Under the pieces are notes generated by a model. It made no database searches. It saw only the letters and a program-made list of their open reading frames with translations, and was not told where the DNA came from. A DNA stretch of 64,000 nucleotides from Ichthyophis bannanicus (taxonomy: Eukaryota > Chordata > Amphibia > Gymnophiona > Ichthyophiidae), in contig CM066033.1 in the NCBI GenBank assembly GCA_033557465.1, forward strand, positions 17,423,080-17,487,079, in the 5' to 3' direction. Positions 22,361 through 31,475 of the stretch are shown here, in pieces. A program made the position numbers and the translations under genes. Every line of letters begins with the position of its first letter. The stretch's first letter is position 1.

Positions 22361-23160
22361 CCTCAGTCTCCAAGCAGCTGGATGGATGGTGAGCCTGGAG
22401 GTCCGGGCTCACTGGAGGAACATTTGGGATTTTTCCATATTTATCCAAATTTGTAGCCTTTCTTTTAACTTCAGTTTCTGATTTGGACATTAGTGTTACC
22501 AAAAAAAACAACAAAAAAAACAAAACAAAAACAAAGAAGCCTGCCTTAGAAGGACTGTGCCTTTAACTTGCAGGAGGCCTTCCTTCATCTGTCCCTCCCA
22601 CTCTCGTTACCCTTGGGTTTACCTGGGTTCTCCGAGGCACGGCAGAGTGAACCTCTTTGGGCTAGAATAGAAGTGCTCCAGTTTTTTGTTTTCCCGGGAG
22701 GAGAGCTTCAAACCGGAGGGGAGTGTTGCCAGCGCCTTGTCAGAAGTCTTGCCTGCTCTGGCGCTGTGCACGCTCGTCGGCGATTGCTGCGACCTAGAGG
22801 ATTTCAACGGGCCTCGAACCCCAGCCAGTCCCGTTAGGCAGCACCGGCTGTTTTCCGGCTGCTCTGCCTCAATTCTTCTTCCATTGGTCCGGCCAGCTCC
22901 CCAATGAGAAGGGGGGGGGGGTCACGGCCTCGCTGGGAGTCCGACACAAGGTAAGCGGACTCGGCGGAGCGGAGCGGCAACGTTTTTTGTGCGCAAAAAT
23001 CCCTGGGCGGCAAGCCTCGTGGTGACGGCGCGGCTAGGCCGCGTCATTGGGCAAACCGCTGGTTTTTTAAGGCTTCAGGCGGGCGGGGCGACTTGTTTTT
23101 CGGGTCCAGCTTCTGTCCGCAGCGGAGCAAACAGTTTAAGCAGCGGTTTTTATTACAGTT

Positions 23161-24075
23161 TGTGATAAGGAAGCTTATCATAGCTCAGGTAGGAGCTATA
23201 GAAAAGATGATGTGACTCTGAACAAGCAACCTGTCAGCTCTGGTAGAAGTAAGAAAACAGAGTTTTCACATAAAAGACTACCAGTCCCAGAATGCACCAG
23301 GTTTCCAGCAGCCATGAGAGGGGCTGAAGTGAGAAAACGTGTGTGCAATCAAGAGAGCTATGAGGTAATCCCTAACCACTCATCTCAAAGGGCAGGGCCT
23401 GATTCAACACAGCTGCGCTGTGTTAGGGAGGAGCACACATTAGGACAGAATAAGAATAGAGCTTATTCCACAGATAATAGCTACAGAAAGAACGACAGCT
23501 ACAAGCTCCAGCACCAACATCACCTCGAGAAGCAGAAGCCAAGCCAAACGGATAGAGAAAGAAAGAAGTCCTCTGGAAGGAAGAGAAGAAAGGCCATTGA
23601 GAGGTCTAGGAGAGTCCAAGGCAGTACCTATACTGGGAGGTATTCCAAGAGCCAGCAGAGACCATTGGACTGGAGTCATCCAGAGGAGTGGAGCTGCCAA
23701 GATAGGAATCCCCAGTGGCTACCGGTGAGAGAGAAGACTGCACGTGGAAGGGACTTTCAGACCTATGCCAGAAGGTATGTGAGAGAGGATCCAGTGTCCA
23801 GGGATCAAGATTGGAAGGCTGGACATCAAAACTGGATTACATACTGGCCAGGCTATTCAGAAAGGAATTATGATAGCAGGAGAGGCTCAGGTATGAACAC
23901 TGATCCAGACCCTATCTATAATAGTGAATGGCAGCAAGGGAATAAGCATTCTCATGATAGTGCCTTATTGAAAGACTCGTCTGTGCCAATGTATGATAGT
24001 GACCCTATGCTGATTGATGAAGGGGGAATTACAACAGATGAAAATATTGAGTACATGGACTGTTTTCTATCCTAG
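23161..24075 (+). CDS. E2 protein ORF, unknown function
   Basis: I do not recognise this family. The frame has no stop from the first base of E2 to TAG at 24073-24075 (304 codons). The first ATG is at 23314 in a good context (GCCATGA), giving 254 residues. Composition is Arg, Lys, Gln, Ser and Tyr rich. The centre has a basic stretch (RERKKSSGRKRRK, a possible nuclear signal), followed by Tyr/Arg repeats such as YARRYVRED and YSERNYDSRRG. The tail is acidic and ends ENIEYMDCFLS. No membrane segment or signal peptide is visible. The MDC ending links it to E1, E3 and E4. A disordered nucleic-acid-binding role is possible but only inferred from composition. Confidence 0.55.
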   Translation, partial: CDKEAYHSSGRSYRKDDVTLNKQPVSSGRSKKTEFSHKRLPVPECTRFPAAMRGAEVRKRVCNQESYEVIPNHSSQRAGPDSTQLRCVREEHTLGQNKNRAYSTDNSYRKNDSYKLQHQHHLEKQKPSQTDRERKKSSGRKRRKAIERSRRVQGSTYTGRYSKSQQRPLDWSHPEEWSCQDRNPQWLPVREKTARGRDFQTYARRYVREDPVSRDQDWKAGHQNWITYWPGYSERNYDSRRGSGMNTDPDPIYNSEWQQGNKHSHDSALLKDSSVPMYDSDPMLIDEGGITTDENIEYMDCFLS

Positions 24076-24686
24076 TGCTATTGCTAGCTTTCTATGAGCA
24101 AACACATCAGCCATCACAAAGAAACCTAACTTTGCACTTTATTCCACTGCAAACAGCTCCTAAAGCAAGATTTGGGATCACACAGTAGCAGCCAGCCAGC
24201 TAAAGGGTTTCAGCTGGACAATTGATAGTAATTAAAGCTGCACCTGATTGTGTGTGTGTGAGCAAGGGAGAATCACTGCTGGATTCTGTGTGGAAAATAA
24301 GCAGAAGTTAACCTAACCAGCAAAGTTTATTCCTTTCTTTGTGCCTTTTGATTTGGTAATTATTTGCTAAGAAAACATTAGCTAATTGCCTGACAAGTTG
24401 AAGGCTGTTTACCTGATTTGTTTTGTGACTTTATGTTATCCATTTAAACACTGCAAGCAAGTAACCTCATTTATATTGCTACCAAGCATATTTGTGCTGG
24501 GTGAATTAAACCCCATCAATAAAAGAAGTATTTTATTGGCCTTACCACTGGTTTCACAACTCAATTATTGTCTTCAGCTGTGTTTGGAGTGAATGAACTA
24601 CATTACCCACAATACCTTGCAAGAATCATATGAATATATGCATCGTCAAGATTGTGTAAGTTCTCACCCTAGGCAGCTGTCTGACA
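23161..24686 (+). mobile_element. LTR-like element E2, 1,526 bp
   Basis: It starts TGTGATAAGG and ends CTGTCTGACA, with a perfect AGTT duplication at 23157-23160 and 24687-24690. It sits in the 5' leader of DIRS-A, two bases past a polypyrimidine-TTACAG sequence. The terminal 20 bp contain an inverted pair TGATAAG/CTTATCA. It holds one long ORF, a T-rich 3' part and AATAAA at 24519-24524, 160 bp before the end. There are no direct terminal repeats and no internal retroviral region. Confidence 0.75.
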
Positions 24687-24738
24687 AGTTTCACTCACGG
24701 CACGGGGGACCTCCGGGCTGGGGATAGCTTCAGCGGAG

Positions 24739-26220
24739 ATGCCCTCTAAGCTGCAATGTGTGGTCTGTGGGGCCAAAACAAGTGCTACCTCGGGGGTCTG
24801 CAAGGCCTGCGTGAGGGAGACCTCGTTGGACCAGGCACAGGAGGGGACAGGAGATTCCCCGGGGGTCGCAGCAGGGGCATCGGCAGAACCCGTTTTGGCT
24901 CAGGTTCAGGAGGAGCCTGTTGCAGGGCCCTCCTCTGCTCCGGATACACCCTCCTTGCAGTCACCCTGGCCCTTGAGTCTGTCTTCCATATTCTCCCAGG
25001 AATTTGTGAGTTTACTACAGCAAGTGGTGGCAGGCAGTAGCCAACAGCCTAGGCCCGCGAGCTCAGGGGGAACAAAACGACTCGCGGCTCCACTACCGGG
25101 GAAGAAAGCCCCAGTGAAGGTTAAGAAACCTAGACTAGAGGGGGCGCTCGGGGCTCCTTCATTGGCCTCCGAGGGACCTCTGTCGGATGACGAATGTCAT
25201 AGTATGGAGCTGGAGGAGGAACTTGAGGAAGGTGAGCTCTCTGAGAAAGAGGACCAACCTCGAGTGGTGCAGGTCTTCAGGAGGGAAGAGCTGTCTGCTC
25301 TCATAGTGGAATCACTGAAGGTGTTGAATATGCCGGTCCCGGGGGCAGCGACGGATGAGACCCTGGAGGATCCGTTGTTGCAGGTCTTTTGGAAGGGTCA
25401 GAAGGCGTTCCCAGTCCACAGAGTGTTTCAGGAAATGATCCAGGAAGAATGGAACATTCCGGAGGCTCCTCTGAAAGGAGCCAGAGTGATGAGTCGGCTA
25501 TATCCTTTGGTGGATCAGGATAAGGAGATGTTTAAACCACCCAAGGTGGACGCGGCCGTCTCCGCAGTGACTAAGAAGACCACCATTCCCGTTGAGGGTG
25601 GTGCGGCCCTCAAGGAAACCCAGGACAGGAAGTTAGAGGTTTTGCTGAAGCAAGTCTTTGAGGTGAATGCTCTTTCACTCCAGGCGGCCATTTGTGGGGC
25701 CTGTGTGGCTAGAGCCTGCCTGCGCTGGTCTCAGCAGGTGTCAGGGCAGGAGAGTGACCGCTCTGATGTGGCGGCTAAGTTGGAGTCGGGTGCGGCCTAC
25801 TTAGCGGATATCCATTATGACCTTATGAGAGGTTTGTCGAAGAGCATGGCCTCTGCGGTGGCGGCACGCAGGTATCTGTGGTTACGCAATTGGGCGGCGG
25901 ATAGCTCCTCGAAGACTAGGCTTACTAAGCTTCCCTTTAAGGGCCGTCTTCTGTTTGGGGAAGATTTAGAAAAGCTGGTTAAGGACCTAGGCGAATCCAA
26001 GGGTGGCAGATTGCCCGAGGACAAGCCTAAGCAGGGTCGGCCTTCTCAGGGGGGCCGAGGTCCACAGCGGGACTCTTGGCGCTTTTGTTTCCCAAGGTTC
26101 AACTCGGCGCAGAGGGGTCGATTTCCCGCCCGCAGTCAGGGCTTCCGGGGATTCCGAGGCGCGGGAAGGGGGTTTGGGCCCTCCTCCGCGGGTTCCCTCA
26201 ACTCTAGAAAGTCCCAATGA
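24739..26220 (+). CDS. DIRS-A gag-like ORF1, intact
   Basis: The 493-codon ORF starts with ATG after a GC-rich leader. The N-terminus has paired cysteines, CVVCG and CKAC, a likely zinc-binding module. A Pro/Ser/Ala-rich linker and an acidic EELEEGELSEKED segment follow. Then comes the region shared by all DIRS copies here, RREELSALIVESLK and FPVHRVFQEMIQEEW, and a C-terminus rich in Arg, Gly and Phe (RGRFPARSQGFRGFRGAG) suited to RNA binding. The matching segments in DIRS-B (54494-54676) and DIRS-C (32950-33166) confirm conservation. The RT frame overlaps its last 220 bases. Confidence 0.82.
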   Translation: MPSKLQCVVCGAKTSATSGVCKACVRETSLDQAQEGTGDSPGVAAGASAEPVLAQVQEEPVAGPSSAPDTPSLQSPWPLSLSSIFSQEFVSLLQQVVAGSSQQPRPASSGGTKRLAAPLPGKKAPVKVKKPRLEGALGAPSLASEGPLSDDECHSMELEEELEEGELSEKEDQPRVVQVFRREELSALIVESLKVLNMPVPGAATDETLEDPLLQVFWKGQKAFPVHRVFQEMIQEEWNIPEAPLKGARVMSRLYPLVDQDKEMFKPPKVDAAVSAVTKKTTIPVEGGAALKETQDRKLEVLLKQVFEVNALSLQAAICGACVARACLRWSQQVSGQESDRSDVAAKLESGAAYLADIHYDLMRGLSKSMASAVAARRYLWLRNWAADSSSKTRLTKLPFKGRLLFGEDLEKLVKDLGESKGGRLPEDKPKQGRPSQGGRGPQRDSWRFCFPRFNSAQRGRFPARSQGFRGFRGAGRGFGPSSAGSLNSRKSQ

Positions 26221-28118
26221 GATCAGGGGGACCCAGCCGCCGCTTCTTCCCATGGGGGGACGGCTGCAGGATTTCTATCCTGCCTGGGTCCAAATCACTT
26301 CCGATCAATGGATGCTGAAAGTCATCCGAGAGGGCTATGCCCTAGAACTCTTAAGACCAGTGCGCGACGCATTCGTTCTGTCTCCCGGCCGGTCTCCTGC
26401 AAAATGCGAGGCTCTCCGGCAGACAGTGCAAAGATTGCTCGATCTCAGGGCAATAGTGCCGGTGCCCCCAGCCCAGTGCGGGTCCGGTCGGTACTCCATT
26501 TAATTCGTCGTTCCAAAGAAGGACGGGGGTGTCCGACCCATTCTAGATCTCAAGGGGGTGAACAAGTGTCTCCGGGTGTTGCGTTTTCGTATGGAGACTC
26601 TGCGCTCCGTGATAGTTGCGGTGCAGAGAGGAGAGTTCCTTACGTCTCTCGATCTGTCGGAGGCATACCTTCACATTCCCATATGGCCGGATCATCACCG
26701 GTTTCTCAGATTCGCGGTTCCCTTCGGTCATTTTCAGTTTCGAGCGTTGCCCTTTGGCCTGACAACCGCGCCGCGGACTTTCACCAAAGTGATGGTGGTG
26801 GTGGCGGCGGCCCTACGGAAAAGAGGGATACTCGTGCATCCCTACTTAGACGATTGGTTGATTCGGGCAAAGTCCAGGACGGAGAGCGAGAAAGCGACGG
26901 CCAGAGTGGTATCCTTCCTGGAGAGCCTCGGTTGGGTGGTCAATCGGGCAAAAAGCCGCTTGGTGCCCACCCAGTGCCTGGAGTACTTAGGGGCACGTTT
27001 CGACATGGTCAGCGGATCAGTATTTCTCACGGAACAGAGGGTGCAAGATCTGCGGAAGCTGGTCAAGAGCTTTTTACTGACCAGGAGGCCCTCGGCCTGG
27101 TGGTACCTGCAACTGTTAGGCACCATGGCGGCGGCGATAGAAACGGTACCGTGGGCTCGTGCTCACATGAGACCTCTACAAAGGGCGCTGCTTCGCCGCT
27201 GGTCTTAACAGGATCCGTTGTCTCGGAGGCTTCCCTGCGCGGAGGAGACGCATCAAGCTCTACGGTGGTGGCTGCTTCCCGACTCACTGCGGGCCGGGAA
27301 ATGGCTAGAGATGCCGGATTGGATCCCCCTGACTACGGATGCCAGCCTGCAGGGCTGGGGAGCTCATTGTCAGGGCCGGTTCTTGCAGGGGCAGTGGAAT
27401 GCTCAGGAACGAGCATGGTCGATCAACCGATTGGAACTAAGGGCGGTTGCCTTAGCCCTGCCGGAGTTTCAGATGATGCTCCAGGGAAGAGCAGTTCGAG
27501 TGTTTTCCGACAATGCGACGGCAGTAGCCTATGTCAACAGGCAAGGAGGCACCAGCAGCGTCACATTGGAGGTGGAAGCCGAAGCCTTGTTCGATTGGGT
27601 CGAGAGGCATCTCCTGGATCTATCGGCAGCTCACGTGGCAGGAGTGGAAACGTGGAAGCCGATTTTCTCAGCAGGGTGAAGGTGGATCCCGGAGAATGGG
27701 TGTTACACCCAGAGGTGTTTGTAATGTTGGTCTGCCGGTGGGGGGTGCCGGTCATGGATCTCATGGCCACGTTCGCCTCAGCGAAGGTAGATCGCTTCTT
27801 CAGCAGACGGAGAGAACGGATGTCTGAGGGGCTGGATGCGCTCGTCAAAGCTGGCCGGCAGATCAGCTGCTATATGTCTTTCCGCCGTGGGTGTTGATCG
27901 GCAGGGTGCTCCAGCGGATCGAACGCTACAGAGGTCAGTTCATACTCATAGCTCCAGACTGGCCCAGGCGTCCGTGGTACGAGGACCTGGTCAGGTTGTT
28001 GATCGCGAAGCCCTGGCGGCTGCCTCCTCGAGCGGATCTTCTGTCTCAGGGGTCCCTATGTATGCCCCACGTGGGTCGATTCTCGCTTACGGCTTGGCTA
28101 TTGAAAGGGCTCGGTTGA
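26003..28118 (+). pseudogene. DIRS-A reverse transcriptase-RNase H
   Basis: It overlaps gag in another frame. The RT N-terminus has a FYPAWVQITSDQWMLKVIREGY block. An in-frame TAA at 26501-26503 sits where Tyr is expected before FVVPKKDGGVRPILDLK. RT continues with LTSLDLSEAYLHIPI, FRALPFGLTTAPRTFTKVM and catalytic YLDD (near 26850). A TAA at 27206-27208 precedes RNase H, which shows TTDASLQGWGAH, LELRAVALAL and FSDNATAVAYVNRQGG. A one-base loss near 27648 shifts the frame before the ADFLSR block. The conserved segment after RNase H (DLMATFASAKVDRFFSRR; then FPPWVLIGRVLQRI) overlaps the recombinase start. Catalytic residues survive, but three breaks kill the ORF. Confidence 0.8.
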
Positions 28119-29158
28119 CGGCGCGTGGATATTCCGCGGGAGTGATCTCCACATTGTTGCGATCCAGGAGGAGATCTACCTCGCTGGCCTATGTTCGTGT
28201 CTGGAGGGTGTTCGAGGCCTGGTGTTCAGGAAAGGGTTACGAGCCGTTAAAGGCCTCCGTGCCCCAGATTCTGCAGTTCCTACAAGATGGTTTCGAGAAG
28301 GGGTTAGCGGCTGCATCGCTCAGGGTCCAGGTTGCAGCCTTGGCTTGTTATAGAGGTAAAGTAGCTGGTCAGACTCTCGGAAGCCAGGGAGATGTCAAGC
28401 GGTTTCTGAGAGGGGTGTCTCTGCTCAGGCCGCCCTGCAGGCCGGTCGTTCCGAACTGGCGTTTGCCGTTTGTCCTGAACGCTTTGGAGCGCGCACCTTT
28501 CAAACCCTTAGCGAGGGCATCTCTCAAGGACCTCACTCTAAAGGTGGTGTTTCTTGTGGCGGTCTGCTCTGCGAGAAGAGTGTCGGAGCTGCAAGCCTTA
28601 GGCTGCCGCGAACACTACCTCTCCCTCGAGTCGGAGAGGGTGGTGCTGCGGCCGGTACCAGCCTTCTTACCTAAAGTCGTTTCAGCTTTTCACATGAACC
28701 AAGCTATTTCCTTGCCGGTTTTCAGAGACGGCGCGGGCAATTCCGCGGCGCGGAAATTACACTTATTGGACGTCCGTCGGGCTCTGAAGAAATATCTTCA
28801 GCGAACGGCTGTGTTTCGCACGTCGGATAGACTGTTTGTGCTATTCGCAGGGCCGAGAAAAGGGAAAGCGGCATCGAAGGCCACCATTGCACGATGGATC
28901 AAGGCAGCCATTGCGTCGGCATACGTCTTGAAAGGTCAGCCAGTTCCAGAGGGGCTTAGGGCCCACTCCACCAGAACGCAGGCAGCGCCTTGGGCAGAGA
29001 TGCGATTGGTTTCGCCGGTGGACATTTGTAAGGCGGCGACATGGTCATCACTGAATTCCTTTGTTAAGCATTACCGACTGGATGTGCAGTCGGCGGAGGA
29101 GACCGTTTTTGGATCAGCAGTACTTCAGTCTGGTCTTTCGGGTCCCGCCCGGGATTGA
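27836..29158 (+). CDS. DIRS-A tyrosine recombinase, intact catalytic set
   Basis: The recombinase integrates the circular DNA intermediate. The conserved protein begins around SILAYGLAIERARL (about 28075), so the functional start may be the ATG at 28059 rather than 27836. The N-terminal core-binding domain has SLAYVRVWRVFEAWC. The catalytic domain shows Arg in CSARRVSELQAL (near 28570), the HSTR motif in RAHSTRTQAA (near 28965) and the Tyr nucleophile in KHYRLD (near 29070). No break is seen. The ORF ends just before the ICR. Confidence 0.85.
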   Translation: MRSSKLAGRSAAICLSAVGVDRQGAPADRTLQRSVHTHSSRLAQASVVRGPGQVVDREALAAASSSGSSVSGVPMYAPRGSILAYGLAIERARLTARGYSAGVISTLLRSRRRSTSLAYVRVWRVFEAWCSGKGYEPLKASVPQILQFLQDGFEKGLAAASLRVQVAALACYRGKVAGQTLGSQGDVKRFLRGVSLLRPPCRPVVPNWRLPFVLNALERAPFKPLARASLKDLTLKVVFLVAVCSARRVSELQALGCREHYLSLESERVVLRPVPAFLPKVVSAFHMNQAISLPVFRDGAGNSAARKLHLLDVRRALKKYLQRTAVFRTSDRLFVLFAGPRKGKAASKATIARWIKAAIASAYVLKGQPVPEGLRAHSTRTQAAPWAEMRLVSPVDICKAATWSSLNSFVKHYRLDVQSAEETVFGSAVLQSGLSGPARD

Positions 29159-29174
29159 ATATTCCTTCACTGCT

Positions 29175-29285
29175 CTGGTACCAACCCAGAGGTCCGGGAC
29201 TAGACTGGATACACCATCAGGAAGATGAAATTAGACTTACCTGCTAATTGTAGTTCCTGGAGTGTAGACAGTCTAGTCCCTTATC
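29175..29285 (+). repeat. DIRS-A internal complementary region
   Basis: 29190-29228 is the reverse complement of the left end of the element. 29229-29282 is the reverse complement of the right end (29700-29753). The two halves meet near AAGATGAAATT. In the DIRS model this region templates the junction of a circular intermediate. Confidence 0.82.
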
Positions 29286-29589
29286 CCTCCCCGATTTTTT
29301 GCCTTTAGGGGCATGGAAACCTGACGTCCTTCTGGTATACAGGTAAGCGGTATCTGTTGGTGAGGGGCTTCGGGAGGGGGGTTTTTGCTATCCTGGGGGT
29401 AGAGCATTTCAGGGACAGGGACATCCGTCCTTCAGGGCAGCTGAGGGGGGTGCCTCTGCATTTTAAAGTCCAGTTATGGGGGAGGGATCTCCCCTAGTTT
29501 TCAAGGTTATGGTTCACATTGTTATCTACAATTGCCTTTTGTTTGCATCTAATTCTTACTTGTTGCTCCGGTGAGTCAGCTTTGTCAAT

Positions 29590-29756
29590 AGGGAACTGGT
29601 GGTAGGAGGAGGCTCCTGGATGATTATACCAGTGACATCACAAAAGAAGGAGTTCCTCAGTCTCCAAGCTGCTGGATGAGATGGAAAACCCAGAGGTCCG
29701 GGACTAGACTGTCTACACTCCAGGAACTACAATTAGCAGGTAAGTCTAATTTCATC
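29590..29756 (+). repeat. DIRS-A right inverted terminal repeat
   Basis: It is the inverted partner of 22226-22360 and adds a unique outer segment, GTCTACACTCCAGGAACTAC then AATTAGCAGGTAAGTC, ending at TTTCATC. The CAG/GTAAGT within it is a perfect consensus splice donor and is shared with DIRS-B. Confidence 0.85.
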
Positions 29757-30188
29757 ATTGGTCTGTCTGGTAATCAATATGTTTCAAACCTAGCAATTCT
29801 CTAGTACTAATAATCTGGGGCTTAAGACATCTCCAATCTTGTCTCATCGAATCATAATGCGTTAGATTTCCCCTTACTCATACCAGACAAAATCGAATTT
29901 CTGATCTATGGTAGTTGAATGAAATGTATCAAAACTTGCTCCTGATGGCAGAAATTGTCATTGTGTTTATGCTTGAGGAATAGAGTTGCCCACCTCAGTA
30001 TTAAAATGATCCTGGTACTGCTAGAATGGATTTCTGATGATGATCAGGACAACAGCACCCTTCTTTTCTTCGCTTTGCACTGGTGGCAGTGTGTATGAAA
30101 ATGGCACAACTCTGAACTCACTTGCATCGACAGGACAGGCTCTGGGGTAACTTTACTAAACATATTGAACTATCTTTTCTCACCACAG

Positions 30189-30317
30189 GCTTTCCCACTG
30201 TCAAACCTGACCTTTTAATCCAATTTGAGCAAGAAGGATTCACGACCAAGCCCCAGGGATCTGAGGAAAGAGGAAACCTGCCCAACACTGGCAGAAATGA
30301 GGAGCTATATGAAGCAG
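30189..30317 (+). CDS. KRAB zinc-finger-type gene, internal linker exon
   Basis: The exon is bounded by a pyrimidine-rich tract and AG (30187-30188) and by GT (30318). With a phase-1 entry it encodes FPTVKPDLLIQFEQEGF followed by an acidic SEERGNLPN... segment and ends ...EELYEAG. The VKPDLLIQFEQ core resembles the KRAB B-box type segment in amphibian KRAB zinc-finger genes (family recollection, not a search). Its end phase joins exactly to the exon at 38648. No KRAB A box or zinc fingers are in the window, so this is part of a larger gene or a dead relic. Confidence 0.55.
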
Positions 30318-31475
30318 GTAGTGAAGTTGGATTAAAGCTAGTGATGAATTGATGCAAACATTTATTACAGGAAAGACGCCTCGTCTGGGCCAGGCAAACT
30401 GAGTGAGGTGTTATAGTCACTGTCCCTGGCTTCTAAGCTTTGTTGTGTGAATAATGTGCTTGTTATGTTTCCTTACTATCTATTGTCTAAGTTAATTTTC
30501 AGATCTTTCTTTTTATGTCTTTCATTCCTTCTCTCTCATCATTTTGCCATGTCTCTCTGTCCCATCCCTTCATTTTCTTTCAACACCTATTGTCTCTCAT
30601 CCTTTATCGGTTTTTATATTCTTCCTTGTATCTGTTACTATTTCTGACCTCTCGGTGCTGTTTCAAGATGCTGAAGCTTCCTCCCACCCAACAGTTTGTG
30701 AGTTTTGTTTTCTGTGAACCAGACAGTGCTGGTAGCTGGAGAGAGGCAACAGGGTGGTCGTACTGGAAGAGGCTGGAGGAAAGATGGAGAGACGCCCCCT
30801 ATTGGGATCCGCAGGAAGAACGAGGAAGGGTGACATTAGCAGGATGGATGGAGGCCGGGAGGAACAGCAGACTGACCCTCCTCCCGCCTCCACTGGAAGT
30901 AAGAAAAGGGAGGGAGGCAGCTAGACTTTCAATGGAAGCAGCAGGAGGGAGGAAGGCCCCCATTTATAGCAGCAGCAGCAGGGCTGGACCATCCATGAGG
31001 CGGCTACCTAGGATGGCAGACCTCTGGGGGCGGCAGGTCATGTGTTTTGGCACACATGGCATTGCGCTCCCTCCCCTCCTGTGCTGAGCCGTATCGCAGC
31101 CCCTCTGCCACTGATTGAGACGGCTGGAGTGTCTCGGCAGTAGTGGTAGGTTATGTGCTTCTGTGCACATGGCCTGATGCTTCTGACTCCCACAAAGTTG
31201 TTCTGGAAGGGAGTCAGAGGCAACAGGCCATGTGTGCCAAAACACATAGCCTGCTGCTGCTGCCACCGAGCAGTCTCCTGGTTGCCAGAGTCAGCAGCAG
31301 CGGAGATGGGGGGGGAGGGCAGTGGCACGGCTGAGCACGGGGGAGGGGGCAGCACGGCCAGGTGTAATGTGGCACGGCCGGGGCTTCTGCCTAGGACAGG
31401 AGAAACCTCAGGCCGACCCTGAGCAGCAATTTTAAGGGAAGTGGGACTCTTGGGCATATTCTGAAGCAGTTTTCA
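30318..31475 (+). other. Intron sequence with a long imperfect hairpin
   Basis: No gene is supported. 31148-31190 and 31208-31250 are inverted copies about 43 bp long with a 17-bp loop. A third, direct copy of the ATGTGTTTTGGCACACATGG part is at 31038-31060. The surroundings are GC-rich and purine-rich. ORFs of up to 190 codons on the plus strand have no family features. Confidence 0.5.

Larger units (their letters stand above)
22226..29756 (+). mobile_element. DIRS-type tyrosine-recombinase retrotransposon (DIRS-A)
   Basis: DIRS elements use a tyrosine recombinase instead of an integrase and have inverted termini plus an internal complementary region (ICR). All are visible: left terminus 22226-22360, right terminus 29590-29756 as its inverted partner, and an ICR at 29175-29285 just after the recombinase ORF. 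The ICR's first half is the complement of the left end and its second half the complement of the right end. Genes run gag, RT-RNase H, recombinase. Without E2 (1,526 bp) it is about 6.0 kb. No target duplication is seen, as expected for DIRS. Confidence 0.88.

Noticed and set aside
23161..24686. E2 as a provirus with two LTRs
   Set aside because: No direct terminal repeat, primer-binding site or gag/pol is present within its target duplications.
26308..27897. 529-codon ORF overlapping DIRS-A RT and RNase H
   Set aside because: It is the wrong-frame shadow of pol for most of its length. Only its last part, after the frameshift near 27648, reads real DIRS sequence.
30515..31087. 190-codon plus-strand ORF in the intron
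   Set aside because: No family features, a T-rich start giving spurious Phe/Ser/Leu, and it crosses into the hairpin region.
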